Positions 12,852 to 23,850 of a stretch of 64,000 bases of DNA are shown piece by piece. The position numbers and the translations under genes are program-made. Under the pieces are notes generated by a model. That model was not told where the DNA came from and ran no database searches. It saw only the letters and a program-made list of their open reading frames with translations. Each line of letters starts with the position of its first letter. The stretch's first letter is position 1. Origin of the DNA: Phoronis australis (taxonomy: Eukaryota > Phoronida > Phoronidae); assembly GCA_002633005.1 (NCBI GenBank), contig NMRA01000246.1:239856-303855 (forward strand), in the 5' to 3' direction.

Positions 12852-12978
12852 CAGTCATAATAAATGACCTTATATCGCCTATACACGGTCTCCTTTGTAT
12901 CTCTGGAAACGGAGCTTGCAACGCACCTATTATTTTCGGGACATATTCCGAGCATAAATGATATTTCACTCGTTAAAT
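12852..12978 (+). repeat. Dispersed repeat family 1, copy 2
   Basis: This is the second copy of the repeat at 556-685, in the same orientation, sharing AGTCATAATAAA, GACCTTATATC, the CTCTGG-AACG-AGCTTG block and TTCGGGACATAT. A single N lies about 45 bp to its left, so the assembly is less certain here. Confidence 0.75.
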
Positions 12979-13588
12979 ATATTTATGTGAGAATATGGAC
13001 GCATCAAGCATGGGTACATTATATGGGGCTATTGCTGAGCTCTCAGGATAAAGTTTTGTTCCAAGAAATTGGGTTTTTGGAAAACTCCATGGTCTCCATG
13101 AAAGAATTTGTTTTTTTTGAAAAATATATAATTACGAACCTCGGGGCTTTGCATATAGTTTTCTGGGTCTACTAGATCAATACTTTAAACGTTATCTACA
13201 AAGAGCACAGATCTTTGCTAGCTAATAAAGGATTTTTTCAGATTGCATTTTCAGATATTTTTAGTTGAATTGTGGGCACTAATGTACACAATTAGGATCC
13301 TAGATTTTAAGATCCATCAAGTATGTCACTAGAAACTGGTTCTCAAATTCCTGGACCCTGGCATAGTGGAGCCCACTTTATGTCATATGCAGATTGTTGT
13401 CAATAAGCGGGGGTATTTTATTATCTTGACATTAAATGGGCCCCACTGTATTATCAAATTTTGAGGAAGATTAAAATCATGGAATTCCAAAGTTTCTCAT
13501 AAACTCTGTGTTTTTAAACAAAATATTGTTTAAAGTATCGCTACTTCGTCCTTTGCCTTTTTGAAAACAGACAGGCTTTAGCTTTGTC

Positions 13589-13654
13589 TAAGGTATACAG
13601 TGAACATGGTATGCTTATGCATGTCTCTGTATACCATGTTCACTGTATACCTTA
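13589..13654. repeat. Perfect 24-bp inverted repeat (hairpin)
   Basis: Arms 13589-13612 and 13631-13654 are exact reverse complements, containing GGTATACAGTGAACATGG and CCATGTTCACTGTATACC. They enclose an 18-base spacer. A transcript would form a perfect 24-bp stem. No flanking element was recognised. Confidence 0.95.
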
Positions 13655-13871
13655 AGATTTCTATTTCTTGAAGTTCTAACCCTAAGGATGTCAATCTGCT
13701 GTTCGTGCTTTTGAAATTATAAGTTGAATAAATAACAGTAGTCACATCCTTAAAAGCTACTGCTTCTTTTGCTGCCATTCGAGTGACTACTAATTTACAA
13801 CAAAAGTATGATGTTCATCATTCTCATTAGAAAAGAACAAGGACATTAGATCTGTTTGTGTAATATGTACT

Positions 13872-13938
13872 CAGGCTACAATCCAACAATGACAACGGTC
13901 ATCTGAAAAGGACACAAGAATTTGTCTTAGCTAAACCC
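13872..13938 (+). repeat. Direct repeat flanking a 1.1-kb block, left copy
   Basis: It begins CAGGCTACAATCCAACAAT and runs to GTCTTAGCTAAA. A diverged copy in the same orientation is at 14972-15035. Between them lies the 103-codon minus-strand ORF. The pair may be the ends of an element or a local duplication. Confidence 0.75.
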
Positions 13939-14018
13939 GATCTGTCTCTCCCACTTTTTAATGATAAATTGTCCCTTAATTAAAACTGAGTGCCGATGTC
14001 ACTGATTAATTGTCCATA

Positions 14019-14330
14019 TCATAGTTGGAATGCCATGCTTGCATGTTTCTGCCTTGCTCGAGCAGATTGCCTGTGAACGCTGATGGCATTTGGAGGTTCA
14101 ATAGGTTCGGGTGGTACATATGGTTTGGTCACATCGGCAGGCAGGGTGTAGTCATGGTGACTCAACATTGGTATGGTAGTAGGGGTCGATGCATCCATCT
14201 CCTGTACTGAAGGGCTACGATGTTTTTTACTTTTGATGCACAATAGCTCACGATCAGCAGTTTGCTTAGGCCTTGACTGAGGCTGTGCTTTGCGTACATC
14301 GTCAGTCATTGGTTGAGGCACAAATGACAT
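14019..14330 (-). CDS. Uncharacterised 103-codon ORF
   Basis: The ATG (14330-14328) is preceded three codons upstream by an in-frame TGA, and the frame ends at TGA 14021-14019. The product would be proline-rich and basic, with stretches such as SRPKQTADRELLCIKSKKHR and PYVPPEPIEPPN and a C-terminal QSARARQKHASMAFQL. No signal peptide, membrane segment or known domain is visible. It lies between the direct repeats at 13872 and 14972, so it may be a fragment of a mobile-element protein, an exon of an unrecognised gene, or chance. Confidence 0.3.
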   Translation of the reverse strand: MSFVPQPMTDDVRKAQPQSRPKQTADRELLCIKSKKHRSPSVQEMDASTPTTIPMLSHHDYTLPADVTKPYVPPEPIEPPNAISVHRQSARARQKHASMAFQL

Positions 14331-14971
14331 TGGCCCTTGTCATTTCATGGTCTTTTTCAATTTGTCAACAATGTAGTTGACTGAAAACGAGAGAATTTGC
14401 GCAGGATTTTTCAGTTTCGCAGGATGACTCTACCAGCGCCATGGACTTTTACAACACACTGCTATTGGTCAAACTGACTCATTTCAGTTATCACATCTGT
14501 TTTGTCCCATTTGAGAGGCTGAAGCCCAGTTTGATTTTGGACCTGCACCTGGTCTCAGTAAGGGGCAAGCTAGGGCCTCATTGTGTGTTCTGACCAGCGT
14601 TCAGCGTCCTTCATGTATTTGATTGCTTCCTCCCATGTGCTGTGATGTTTGTACTTCCCAGGTGGTATTGGGATGAAATTCCGGCTGATGAGTCAGAGAG
14701 TGAGAGACGCAGCTTTCTGAGCCAGTGGCTAAAAATAATACTCAGCGTGGCTCTGCTTCAAATCGGATGTTTTGCCGCTTTTGTCTCGAAATTAGGGGTG
14801 AAGATGGACGTATTTGTGACTGGAACAAATAATCACCAACCCCCTGGCCTTACCTTCCAGAATATATAGTGGCTGTTCATCAAAAATGACCCACCTTTCA
14901 TTGCCACAAATACTTGTGGATTCAGTCACTGATGGCCGTTGTCATAGATAAGAGCAAGATGTATTTGTTTT

Positions 14972-15035
14972 CAGGCTACAATCCAACAATAACGAGTGTC
15001 ATTTGAAAACAACAAAAAATGTCTTAGCTAAAACC
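14972..15035 (+). repeat. Direct repeat flanking a 1.1-kb block, right copy
   Basis: It starts CAGGCTACAATCCAACAAT and ends with GTCTTAGCTAAA, like 13872-13938 but with several differences in the middle. It ends about 185 bp before the first located exon of kinase copy B. Confidence 0.75.
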
Positions 15036-15219
15036 CTTTATAATGCCAGTAAAATATTACTATCGCACATTGGGTTGCAATGACAGACACCTGCAGGTCC
15101 TTTGTGTGATGCACTTTTCCACCTCCGGCACAAAAGAGGAGACTTGAATTCAGGATGTGACTAATTCAGAAAGCTATTACTTATTTCAGGCGCATCGTTA
15201 TGTGCCCTTTCAATTGCAG

Positions 15220-18200
15220 GTCCTGTTTGAAGGTAACATGGCTTGTGGCAAGTCAACGTGTCTTGAATACATACGCAGAAATTATCCACAAGTTGAGGTA
15301 TGACACACTTGTGAAAATGTATTATGGATAGGGGACTTGTAGCTGGGTCAAAAATGAATATTGATTTAAGCCTATTACTTTTAATAGGACTTGCTGTGAT
15401 AGCTCTATATGTGTTGCCAAGAAGAACATTGAAACCATGGCAACATGAGGAAACACTTCAAAAATTATTTGAGTTGGTAGCCGAAATGGAATCCTTTGAC
15501 AGTAAGCAATATTGTATATTTAGACCTTATATTCAATTGTTAGCTAGCTAAACATCGAGGAATGATGCTTTAATTTTTCGCTTTTCATACTCAGAGTTAA
15601 ATAATTTTTGTGCCATAAATGTGAAGTATTTCCAATGGAAAAAAAAATTCTTTTGTAAGAAACTATATTCAGGTTGTGCACATATCTTTAGTCTTTGGTC
15701 TTATTTTAAGCCATGTGTAACTTTTAATGATTTATTCTTTTCGCAAAATATTGCTCATCCCGTAGTCCAGATGATCAAAACCTGCTACTTTTGTGTTGCT
15801 GTAACGGAGGCCTGTAAAGTGCAGCCCCATGTGTGTCAGTCGTTAGGCTCCCTCAGGTCATAATTCTGGGTACCAACCTGAACTGTGCTGCGGAGTACAT
15901 GCAGCTCCATATAAAGCCAGATGGGGGTAATAACAGTAAGACTAAGATGCTGAAAGTTTGCTTTGTGTTCAGTCGCCATTAATTCATGAACATCTGGCCT
16001 TTGTGATTGCAACATCTGAATGTGGTTCAAAGTGCATGACTGACTTCCTCTTGTTTGTCCTCTCATTGTAGTCATCCATTGAGCCAATTGACAAATGGAC
16101 AGATATTGGTGGACACAATGCATTGGTAAGTGATTTGTTTAAGGTTTCTTCCTGAAAATTGATTTTTTTAAAGAGCTTTATAGCACTTTTTTACCCCTGT
16201 GTGCAACACAAAAGGTTGCAGTTGGGTTAGTTTGTTTTTTTAAGGCAAAATATTAAATGATGACTAGCTTATTTACTAATTGTTCTTTAATTTGAAGATA
16301 TTGTCTTTTGAAAATTCATTTCTTTGGTCAAAGTTTCACTTTGGTATTGTAATTCTGTCAAAACATAAGGAGACGAGAGACTATGGCCATGTGCAAACCT
16401 CATTATGCAATGCATGTGCTAACACTATTTGCACGCAAGTGGATGAAAATGAATGCATCCCTCCACCCCACAGCCTCCAATGAATGCATCCCTCCACCCC
16501 ACAGCCTCCAATGAATTTCTCGGCACATCACAGACTTAATGGCTTCATCACACATGGAAGTGCGCTTATCGATATTCATGGGCTTGGCTGAATGTGTATT
16601 GCATGAGATAGTTGCGGTGGTAACTGTTTTAATTAGGCGAAGATGTTTATTAACTGAACTCTGATTGGACAATACATGACATAAACAACCAATCACATGC
16701 CTACATATTACTTATATGTAAAGAGGTCAAGGGTTACTCCAATTCTGAATGAACTTTGTTTATGACGCATTACTACAGCAGTAACCATCGCATCTGTTTA
16801 GCATACTAGTTTCAAAATCAAGAAACGAACAATGAGTAATTAGGCCAAAATGACTATTTTTGCCACCGTTAAACTTTTATGATTGGTTCATTGTAAGAAA
16901 ATTTATAGTGAATACATTTTCTGAGCCACGCAGATTAGTCAACTTTCATGGAAGGATGGATTAGCGACAGTCTGGCTTAGACGCGCTTATAGCGTTGGGG
17001 TGACAAAAGCCTAATGTTAGCGTATGAGTTGCCTGATTCTTCCTGAAGGCATCTCGTTACTCCTAAATGCTATCCCCCTACGGATGTAAAATTCATTGTT
17101 TTAGCATAGAACGTCAAGCTTTGATTTAGTGCTGCTTATTTTTAATGAAAAACTTCCTTTGTCCACCATTCTGTGTCCTTTAAAATTGGTGAGATTTTGC
17201 CACTTGTTTGTTTAATATTATTTATTTCACAAATTAAAATCCTTTATTTTCAGTACTTTTTATTTGAATCCAATTTGAAATATTCAGTTAAATGAGTGAA
17301 AGCAAGAAAATTATGTCTTAATACTAAATAATACATTCCCTGAAAAGTTTCTGTAATGAGTCAAAATGTAGCTATGGTTGCAGCTGATGTGTTGTTTATT
17401 CTAACTGTTCTAATCATTTGTGTCCTGCGCTTTATTGCAGTCTCTCCTTTACCAAAATCCCAATCGCTGGTGCTTCCATTTTGAGTCCTACGCACTCTTG
17501 ACTCGCCTACAGCAACACGTTCAAAAATCGGTAACTTCTGTCAGATGTTCTTAACATCCATTTGAGTTATAATTTTGATAATGGTTAATAAACGGTGCTT
17601 CTAATTTCGATGCTTCCTTATATTAGCAGAATAATTATAATGGGATCAATAGTAATTGGTGTTTACAGGTGTGTTTGCCCTGAATGTACCTACCTAAAGG
17701 TTGACTGGCTACACCTAATGAATTATAATTAACTCTAACTTGTTTTGGTTTCCATGTATAGCCATATGAGTGTTCTCCACAACAGAAAATTCAAACTCAA
17801 TTCGAATTGGAAACTGAATTCATGAACCCTTTCGAATGCCTATCTTTAAAATGAGGAGTGTAATTTTCATTAAGTCTTGCTGTAGATGCAATCAACTGGT
17901 GCTAAAAGTTTGAAATGTCCTAGTTTGCTTTAAGTTAGGTTTTAAAACATTGCGCAAGTACAAAGTTAAACTTGTCAAGGCGAAAGTGAAAATAATTACT
18001 GCGATGAGACATAAAGGTTGTGGAGAACACTGAACGCATATTTTGACTCAGGCAAAATATTTATTAGGTTTTCGTGTTGCTGCGTATTTCATGTTTGACT
18101 ATAGTACAGTTGTCTACAACAAATCACCTTTATTTTGTCTTATTTCAGAAATTTCCTGTCAAGTTTTTAGAGAGGTCTTTGTTCAGCACAATGCATGTGT

Positions 18201-21200
18201 TTATAGAGAATGACATTAAGAACGGTATGCTCCATCCAATGGAGTACGCTATGCTAAAGAAATGGTATGATTGGATAGTCAGCGATGTCCAGGTGCCTGT
18301 GGATTTAATTGGTAAGGGGATGGGAATAGTGTGATAATATTCCTATAGATGAGGTGAGTATAGGTTTGCTACGAACAAGTTGGATACTAGATTCTTCCAG
18401 CAGAGGCATTGGTTCAAGTTGTCAAAGTGCCCACACCCTATTTTTCTAAATTCCTACTTTTGAAATTAATGCTCTTTTCATTTATGCGCCTACTTTTTAG
18501 ACTTCTACATTTTATGATCACTTGTAGTCAACATTCCACCTGCATATGATTACCTTTGCCTGGCTGTCGATTTTATCAAAAACCACGTGGCAGATGACAA
18601 TCAAATTTGGCAAAGAGTTCTGAAATATTTATTTTTGGACGGATTTGACTACTGCAGTTGTACCTCTTGTTTTGGTTTTCAACATGAAAATCCTTGTCCG
18701 TCGATTTTTGGTGAAACAACTTTGCGAATTTTGATGAAACTCGACACAAAGATATATGTTGGAAAAGCTCCAGCACCAGTCAGTTTTCACACGGCTTTAA
18801 CTATCATAGCACCCTCTGTTCTGAATTTATTTTTGAAACAAAATTCTTTGTCAGTTTTTGGCAAAATAACTTAAGTTTACAAATTTGTGACTCGATCTAA
18901 TGCAGTGGTAAGTAATGGGAGTTTGTCACCACCAATCACTTTTTAAATAGACTCCACTACCCTAGCACCAATTATTCAACAAGATTTTCCTCGGCCGTTG
19001 ATTGTTATTATGGAGGTTAAAGTCAATGACGAGATTTTTATTTGTTACAAAATCCAGTGATTGATGCACAAAAATGACACTCATTAGATTTTTTTTCACC
19101 TAAAGGGCAGTAACGGGTAAGGTGAGTGTCGTTCGATTCCCAGAATTTGCATACACCCCCACCGGTCGTTAGCTCTACATGTTGATACAAGTTTCACCAC
19201 AAGGTGACGGGCAGAACTATCCGGCTCCTAGAAGTACTTAGACATTAACCTTCATAAAGTTAGCTGACTAGCTAGGATGTGCCGACACTGTGTTTTTACT
19301 GAACAGATTGGAGAACTGTAGCACCCTCTGTTGGCCATTTTAGTTATTGACAAGGTATTGGTTATTGTCAAAATGGCTCGACAGGTATTTTGATGGACCT
19401 TGATATAGGGGTGAATGGCTAGTATATGCCATTGTTTCAATTTTTTTACATATAGTAAAACAACTCCATCATCGTTATTCAAGGTCAGGAAAGGTCGATC
19501 ATGACTTTAAAAATTGATGCTTTTAAATTCTCTTGCTTGACTTAGTATCCAAACTTAAAATTTATGTTTTGGTTTTTCAAATGAAATGCAATATATATTA
19601 TCCCTGTTTCTAAACCGTTACATCATGAATTATTTCGTGTAGTTTATCTCCAATCATCACCTGAAGTTTGCTTTGAGCGCACAAAAGCCAGGGGACGGAA
19701 GGAAGAGGAGAACGTGAGATTGGTGCGTAAAACTAATGAGAAGTCACTGGTGTGAAGTAACAGGACTGGGATGCATTTTTTAATCATTATGGTAGACACA
19801 CGTGGCGAGAAATCTTGGTTTTTGTAATGGAAAGAGTGTGTTCACTGATATTTGTGGTTCAGCATAAGGTCTCGCTGAACAACTTCTTCAGTGGTCATTT
19901 TTGTAGTGTAGGCTTTTAAAGTTCAGGGCTTGGAATTTTCTGCGGAAACGCGGATTTCCGCTTTATTCAAATGTGCTTTCCGCTTTTTTTATAATATTTC
20001 CGCGTAAAAAAATCGATTTGATATAAAATTTCCGCGGCAAATTCCTTTCTTACCGCGGCGTTGCAGACGACGTTCACCGCGAAAAGCGGAAGTTGCTCTT
20101 TATGTTCGGAGGAACGTAAATTGTCAACATTGCCGGGGCATCTGGGATAGCGTGGTGTGATTTTCAATGGCGTCTCGTGTTATTGTTAAGTGCGGCGACA
20201 AATACTACCGCACTGCAGCCAAAAATGTGTGGGTTGGGAGTGGACGGGCGAGCTAAAAGGACGCAGACGCATGCTACTGATGGTGGTAACGTTTTTTTTT
20301 TTTTTTAGTCCTCCCGATTTTGTCGGGGAAAGGTTCACGTTGACCAGTTCTAGGCTGGTTATCGGGCGATGATTTGGGTCGTAAAAGTTTCAAAGTTTCC
20401 GCGTTTTTTGGCATTGGTCATTCCAAGCCCTGAAAGTTGCTGGACCACATTTGGCAAGTGAGACAGTTAAATGTACTTTTTGTATGTTACACAGCGAAAT
20501 AAATCATGATCTTAGGTCCAGGTACAAAGAATCCCAAAGCCGCATGTTCTTGCATTCTCTAACAATAATCACTGTCAGAAAATTTAATTCGAGTCTCCAG
20601 CATATCTCGTGATGCATAGCAACAGTAGTTAATGTAGGATTCCGGGAAGGTCTATTAGGCATCATTATAGAACTCAAGTTTTGTCTCATTAATTTTGACT
20701 TGCTTGTTGATGATATTTCTGTTTATTGATTCAGAAGTGTGCTATTTATTCTCCTTTCCAGAGTTATGTACAAGAGCTTCACGAAAGATACGAGGATTGG
20801 CTAGTCAAAGGAAAGTATCCTGTTTGTGCGCCGGTTACTGTAAGTATTAATAACCTAGTGTACAGCACCATTTAAAATAAACTGGAAGTTGAAATTGGAC
20901 AGTTTTGATGCACAAAGTTGTGATTAATCTGTTTCATTTTGTCTATTCCTCACCTACTGTGTGAGGCCATTCACAAAGTAATAACCCTTTTTCAATTATG
21001 AGATTTTGAAAAATTAAGTACAGTTCAAAGTTAACCAAAATTAACAAACAATTATGAACAGTGTGTTACTCCATGCAGAACAAAAGCCAACACAGATTTG
21101 CACTTGATATATTTAGTGTCTGAATATGGTACTCGTTCTAACATATCAGTTTCAAAAGTTGTTTGACAATTTTCAGGTAATTGACGCTGACCAACCATTG

Positions 21201-21269
21201 GAGCAAGTGTTCCTTAAAGTGGACGATGCAAATCAACAATTGTTTGGAATGGTAGAAAAAGATTCCTGA
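15220..21269 (+). CDS. TK2/dNK-like deoxynucleoside kinase, copy B (5' incomplete)
   Basis: Tandem paralogue of copy A. Exons: 15220-15297, 16072-16125, 17441-17530, 18149-18311, 19643-19722, 20762-20839 and 21177-21269 (TGA 21267-21269), all with matching phases, about 211 residues. Motifs: P-loop GNMACGKST, SSIEPIDKW, CFHFESYALLTRL, LERSLFSTMHVFIEN, KKWYDWIVSD, VPVDLIVYLQSSPEVCFERT, KARGRKEEEN, LHERYEDWLVKG. The exon before the P-loop exon was not found. The 163-nt exon 18149-18311 equals copy A exons 4261-4334 plus 5301-5389 (74+89 nt), so one intron is present in A and absent in B. Odd: the base-contacting Gln of the family is Glu (FES), and the Arg after ERS-x4 (SAR in TK2/dNK, STR in copy A) is Met. 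Substrate may therefore have shifted. The frame is intact throughout, with no sign of decay. Confidence 0.92.
16451..16512. repeat. Exact 31-bp tandem duplication
   Basis: A 31-bp unit beginning GAATGCATCCCTCCACCCCA occurs twice without change, in the intron between 16125 and 17441 of kinase copy B. The exact identity suggests a recent event or replication slippage. Confidence 0.95.
19924..20432. mobile_element. MITE with CAGGGCTTGGAAT ends, copy 2
   Basis: It starts CAGGGCTTGGAATTTTC and ends GTCATTCCAAGCCCTG. A perfect 6-bp target-site duplication, AAAGTT, lies at 19918-19923 and 20433-20438. At 509 bp it is about twice the length of the copy at 7715-7957. Its interior carries TTTCCGC-type words where the other has TTTCCTC. 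It lies in the intron 19723-20761 of kinase copy B. Confidence 0.9.
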
Positions 21270-22501
21270 GGACTGCTCACTCAGAATGCAAAGTGTATGC
21301 AGTATATGGACTGCCAACTCTGTATATTCTTAGAACAAGAGATTTGTCATCTTGCACAAAAGCCAAAAATGTCTCGATTCACCAGCAGCCCCAGCCTAGC
21401 TGTCCCATTTTACTTTTGATATGGACATGGTTTCTGTCGTCATAGCTTCAACTTTCTAAGTACATGCCGTGAACTGTTGGCAAACTAAAGACATTGAACG
21501 TCTTTTCAGTGCCAAAATAATTTCTTTCGTAAAATGTAGTTACCGGTTCCAGAATTTCCTGTCTGAATACACAATCAGAAGCTGATATTAGCACATGAAG
21601 TAAATGGTGCTTCCGCAAGGAAAATATTAAAAGTGCAATTCTGTTGTCTATGGTGGACAAATGTAGATTTTTAATCACCTTCATTTACCCTTGTCCAACA
21701 CGCTAAATTTATTAGCAAGACTTGATCTGTGACTTTCGATTTTAACTTGCCCAGCGCACATTCTGTACAAATGACCAGTTATCTTTACGAAAGTCACATG
21801 TCTGCTTCTGTATAGTCTCGGGGTGTATAATGAGATTAACTTCTAGTCTTAAAAGAGGAATGCAACTGTCTTAACTGTTAGGTTTCATCAGGTTGCTTAT
21901 TTGTGCTATTTGTATTGCGCCAACTGCAATATTATTTGCTTGAACAGTAGTTCATGCCTTTAAAGCCTAACTTAACAGAATTTTGTTATTTTAGATGTAT
22001 TGAGTTAACCAGATAGTGGTAGTAAAGCCTTGGTAAAATAAGAAAATGCGAGTTCAATCACGCAAATGTCAGAAGGCAAGTAATAAGTGAAGCTGCCTTT
22101 TCACACCATGTTATGTCACCGTGAGATCCCAGCACAAACAACAAGAGGTTGTATTGAATTGGGGTCTGAATAGAACACCGTAGCGTGAGGGTGGTATTCG
22201 CAGCTGTTTGAATTAAAAGGTGATTCTCGCTGTGAAGTAGACTAAAGCAAGCCAATACGCCCAACAGTTTGTTACATTCGACAATTTATAGGACTAGTGG
22301 GCTCAGAACGATGCTCTATATCATACTGTAGGAACCAAATTTTCAGGTGTTACCATTGAAGATGTGGCTTTAATTGCTGTTCCCCCTCCCATAAGGATTT
22401 TGCTGGAGCAGCCTTTATCAGAAAAATGATGTTATTGATGTGCATGCAAAAATAAGGTCTTCAGGGTACAGATTAAATACTCTCCTGTTATGTGTAATAA
22501 A
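21270..22501 (+). other. Probable 3' UTR of kinase copy B
   Basis: No coding sequence is apparent after the stop codon. An AATAAA at 22496-22501 is a plausible poly(A) signal, which would give a 3' UTR of about 1.2 kb. Other AT-rich hexamers exist, so the true end is uncertain. Confidence 0.4.
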
Positions 22502-23850
22502 GTATCTCTAGTCGACATCATTTTTTTGTTTTTTGTTAAATTGGAGTCGAATATTACATGTCAGTGTAAGCTTTTATATTAGGCTTCGAATCATGTACAA
22601 TGTAGACAGTGTGTAAATTGTAGATTTATCCATCATTGGTCGTTAGTATTTTCATTTCATGTCGTTCTCCTGAATTCCTCAATTTCACTTTTTAATGTTG
22701 GTACTTTATATAAAGACAATTTTGTCTAGAAAAAACAAAGCAGGTATTATGACTGTAGCTTTGAGTAAGGCAGAAAGACAGTCACTTCAAAATGAACCAA
22801 TCATTGCACAGCTATAACCAAGATTGCCCATGACAACAGTTACTTATCTCTGTAATTGGCATCAATTGTTGTTTCAATGTTAGAGGGGACTACTACTACC
22901 TTACATTCCACACATCAACATGAGAAACTACTAATCATGGGTGAATATATATTTCAATCCATTTAAAGTTTGTTCTAATTGATTTTTTATGCTAAGACAA
23001 TATCTTACAAAGCTAAGTGCTTGCCGTGTTGTCTACCAGCAATGCTTGCAGACTGGCTGGATGTTATCAATATTGCGGTTTGTAAGTTTTGGTGTGCTTA
23101 GTCACATTGTTCATGAAAGCCTGTCACCAACATTCCTAAATACTGCACCGATGTTAGGCTCTTATGTTGGTAATGTCAATGCAGGGATTAACGGCGATGT
23201 TTTTCACTTAACTACACCTTACAAGTTTCCGTATGTCCCTTTTAATCTTGTAACTTGTGCGTAAAAATGACACGAGTCCAGGTTCACTATCTGAGGGCAC
23301 CACTTCCTCACTAAGAGACTCGCACTAATGTCGTCTTGCATTTATTTAAATATAAGATGGTCGAAACATACCATAGTGTGGCATCTGATACCACCTTGGT
23401 CATATTTCATGAATTACAACAGCTAAATGCATTTGTCTTGAGCTACTGACAAGAGTAACTGACAAGTTTGTGACAGGAAAATTGTGGTTTCCAACAATTA
23501 TCTCCAAAGATCCATCATGATTGTACTCAATATTAAGTACCTGTAAATCGGTACGTATAAACATAAAACAACCATATGTATGCCAGAAAGGAATACATCT
23601 AATCTCAATAACTTAACATCCATCACATCTAGCGGTAATCCTAATCTTTACATTTATGACTTATTTACATTGAACATAGCACAATGAAGTATCACAGCAT
23701 GGAAGGCACATAGTGGCACATTTCTTGGCAAACAAAAACAAGATGTAAACAACTTTGAAAATATAAATTACTAATAAAGCTTATTATTAGTCTTGGAGAA
23801 AAAAATTCTTGCAACGCCTAGTGCAAGGTTAGTGTGCACTAACGTAACCT
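22502..23850. other. Convergent spacer between kinase B and FAM227
   Basis: No gene was recognised. The minus-strand AATAAA (plus strand TTTATT at 23341-23346) is a candidate poly(A) signal for the FAM227 gene, whose stop codon is at 23851. The open frame 22989-23264 has no recognised relatives and no splice support. Confidence 0.4.

Noticed and set aside
19080-19150. tRNA-like GTTCGATTCCC (B-box) stretch
   Set aside because: No cloverleaf can be drawn and the A-box is not convincing. At most it is a degenerate tRNA-derived SINE.
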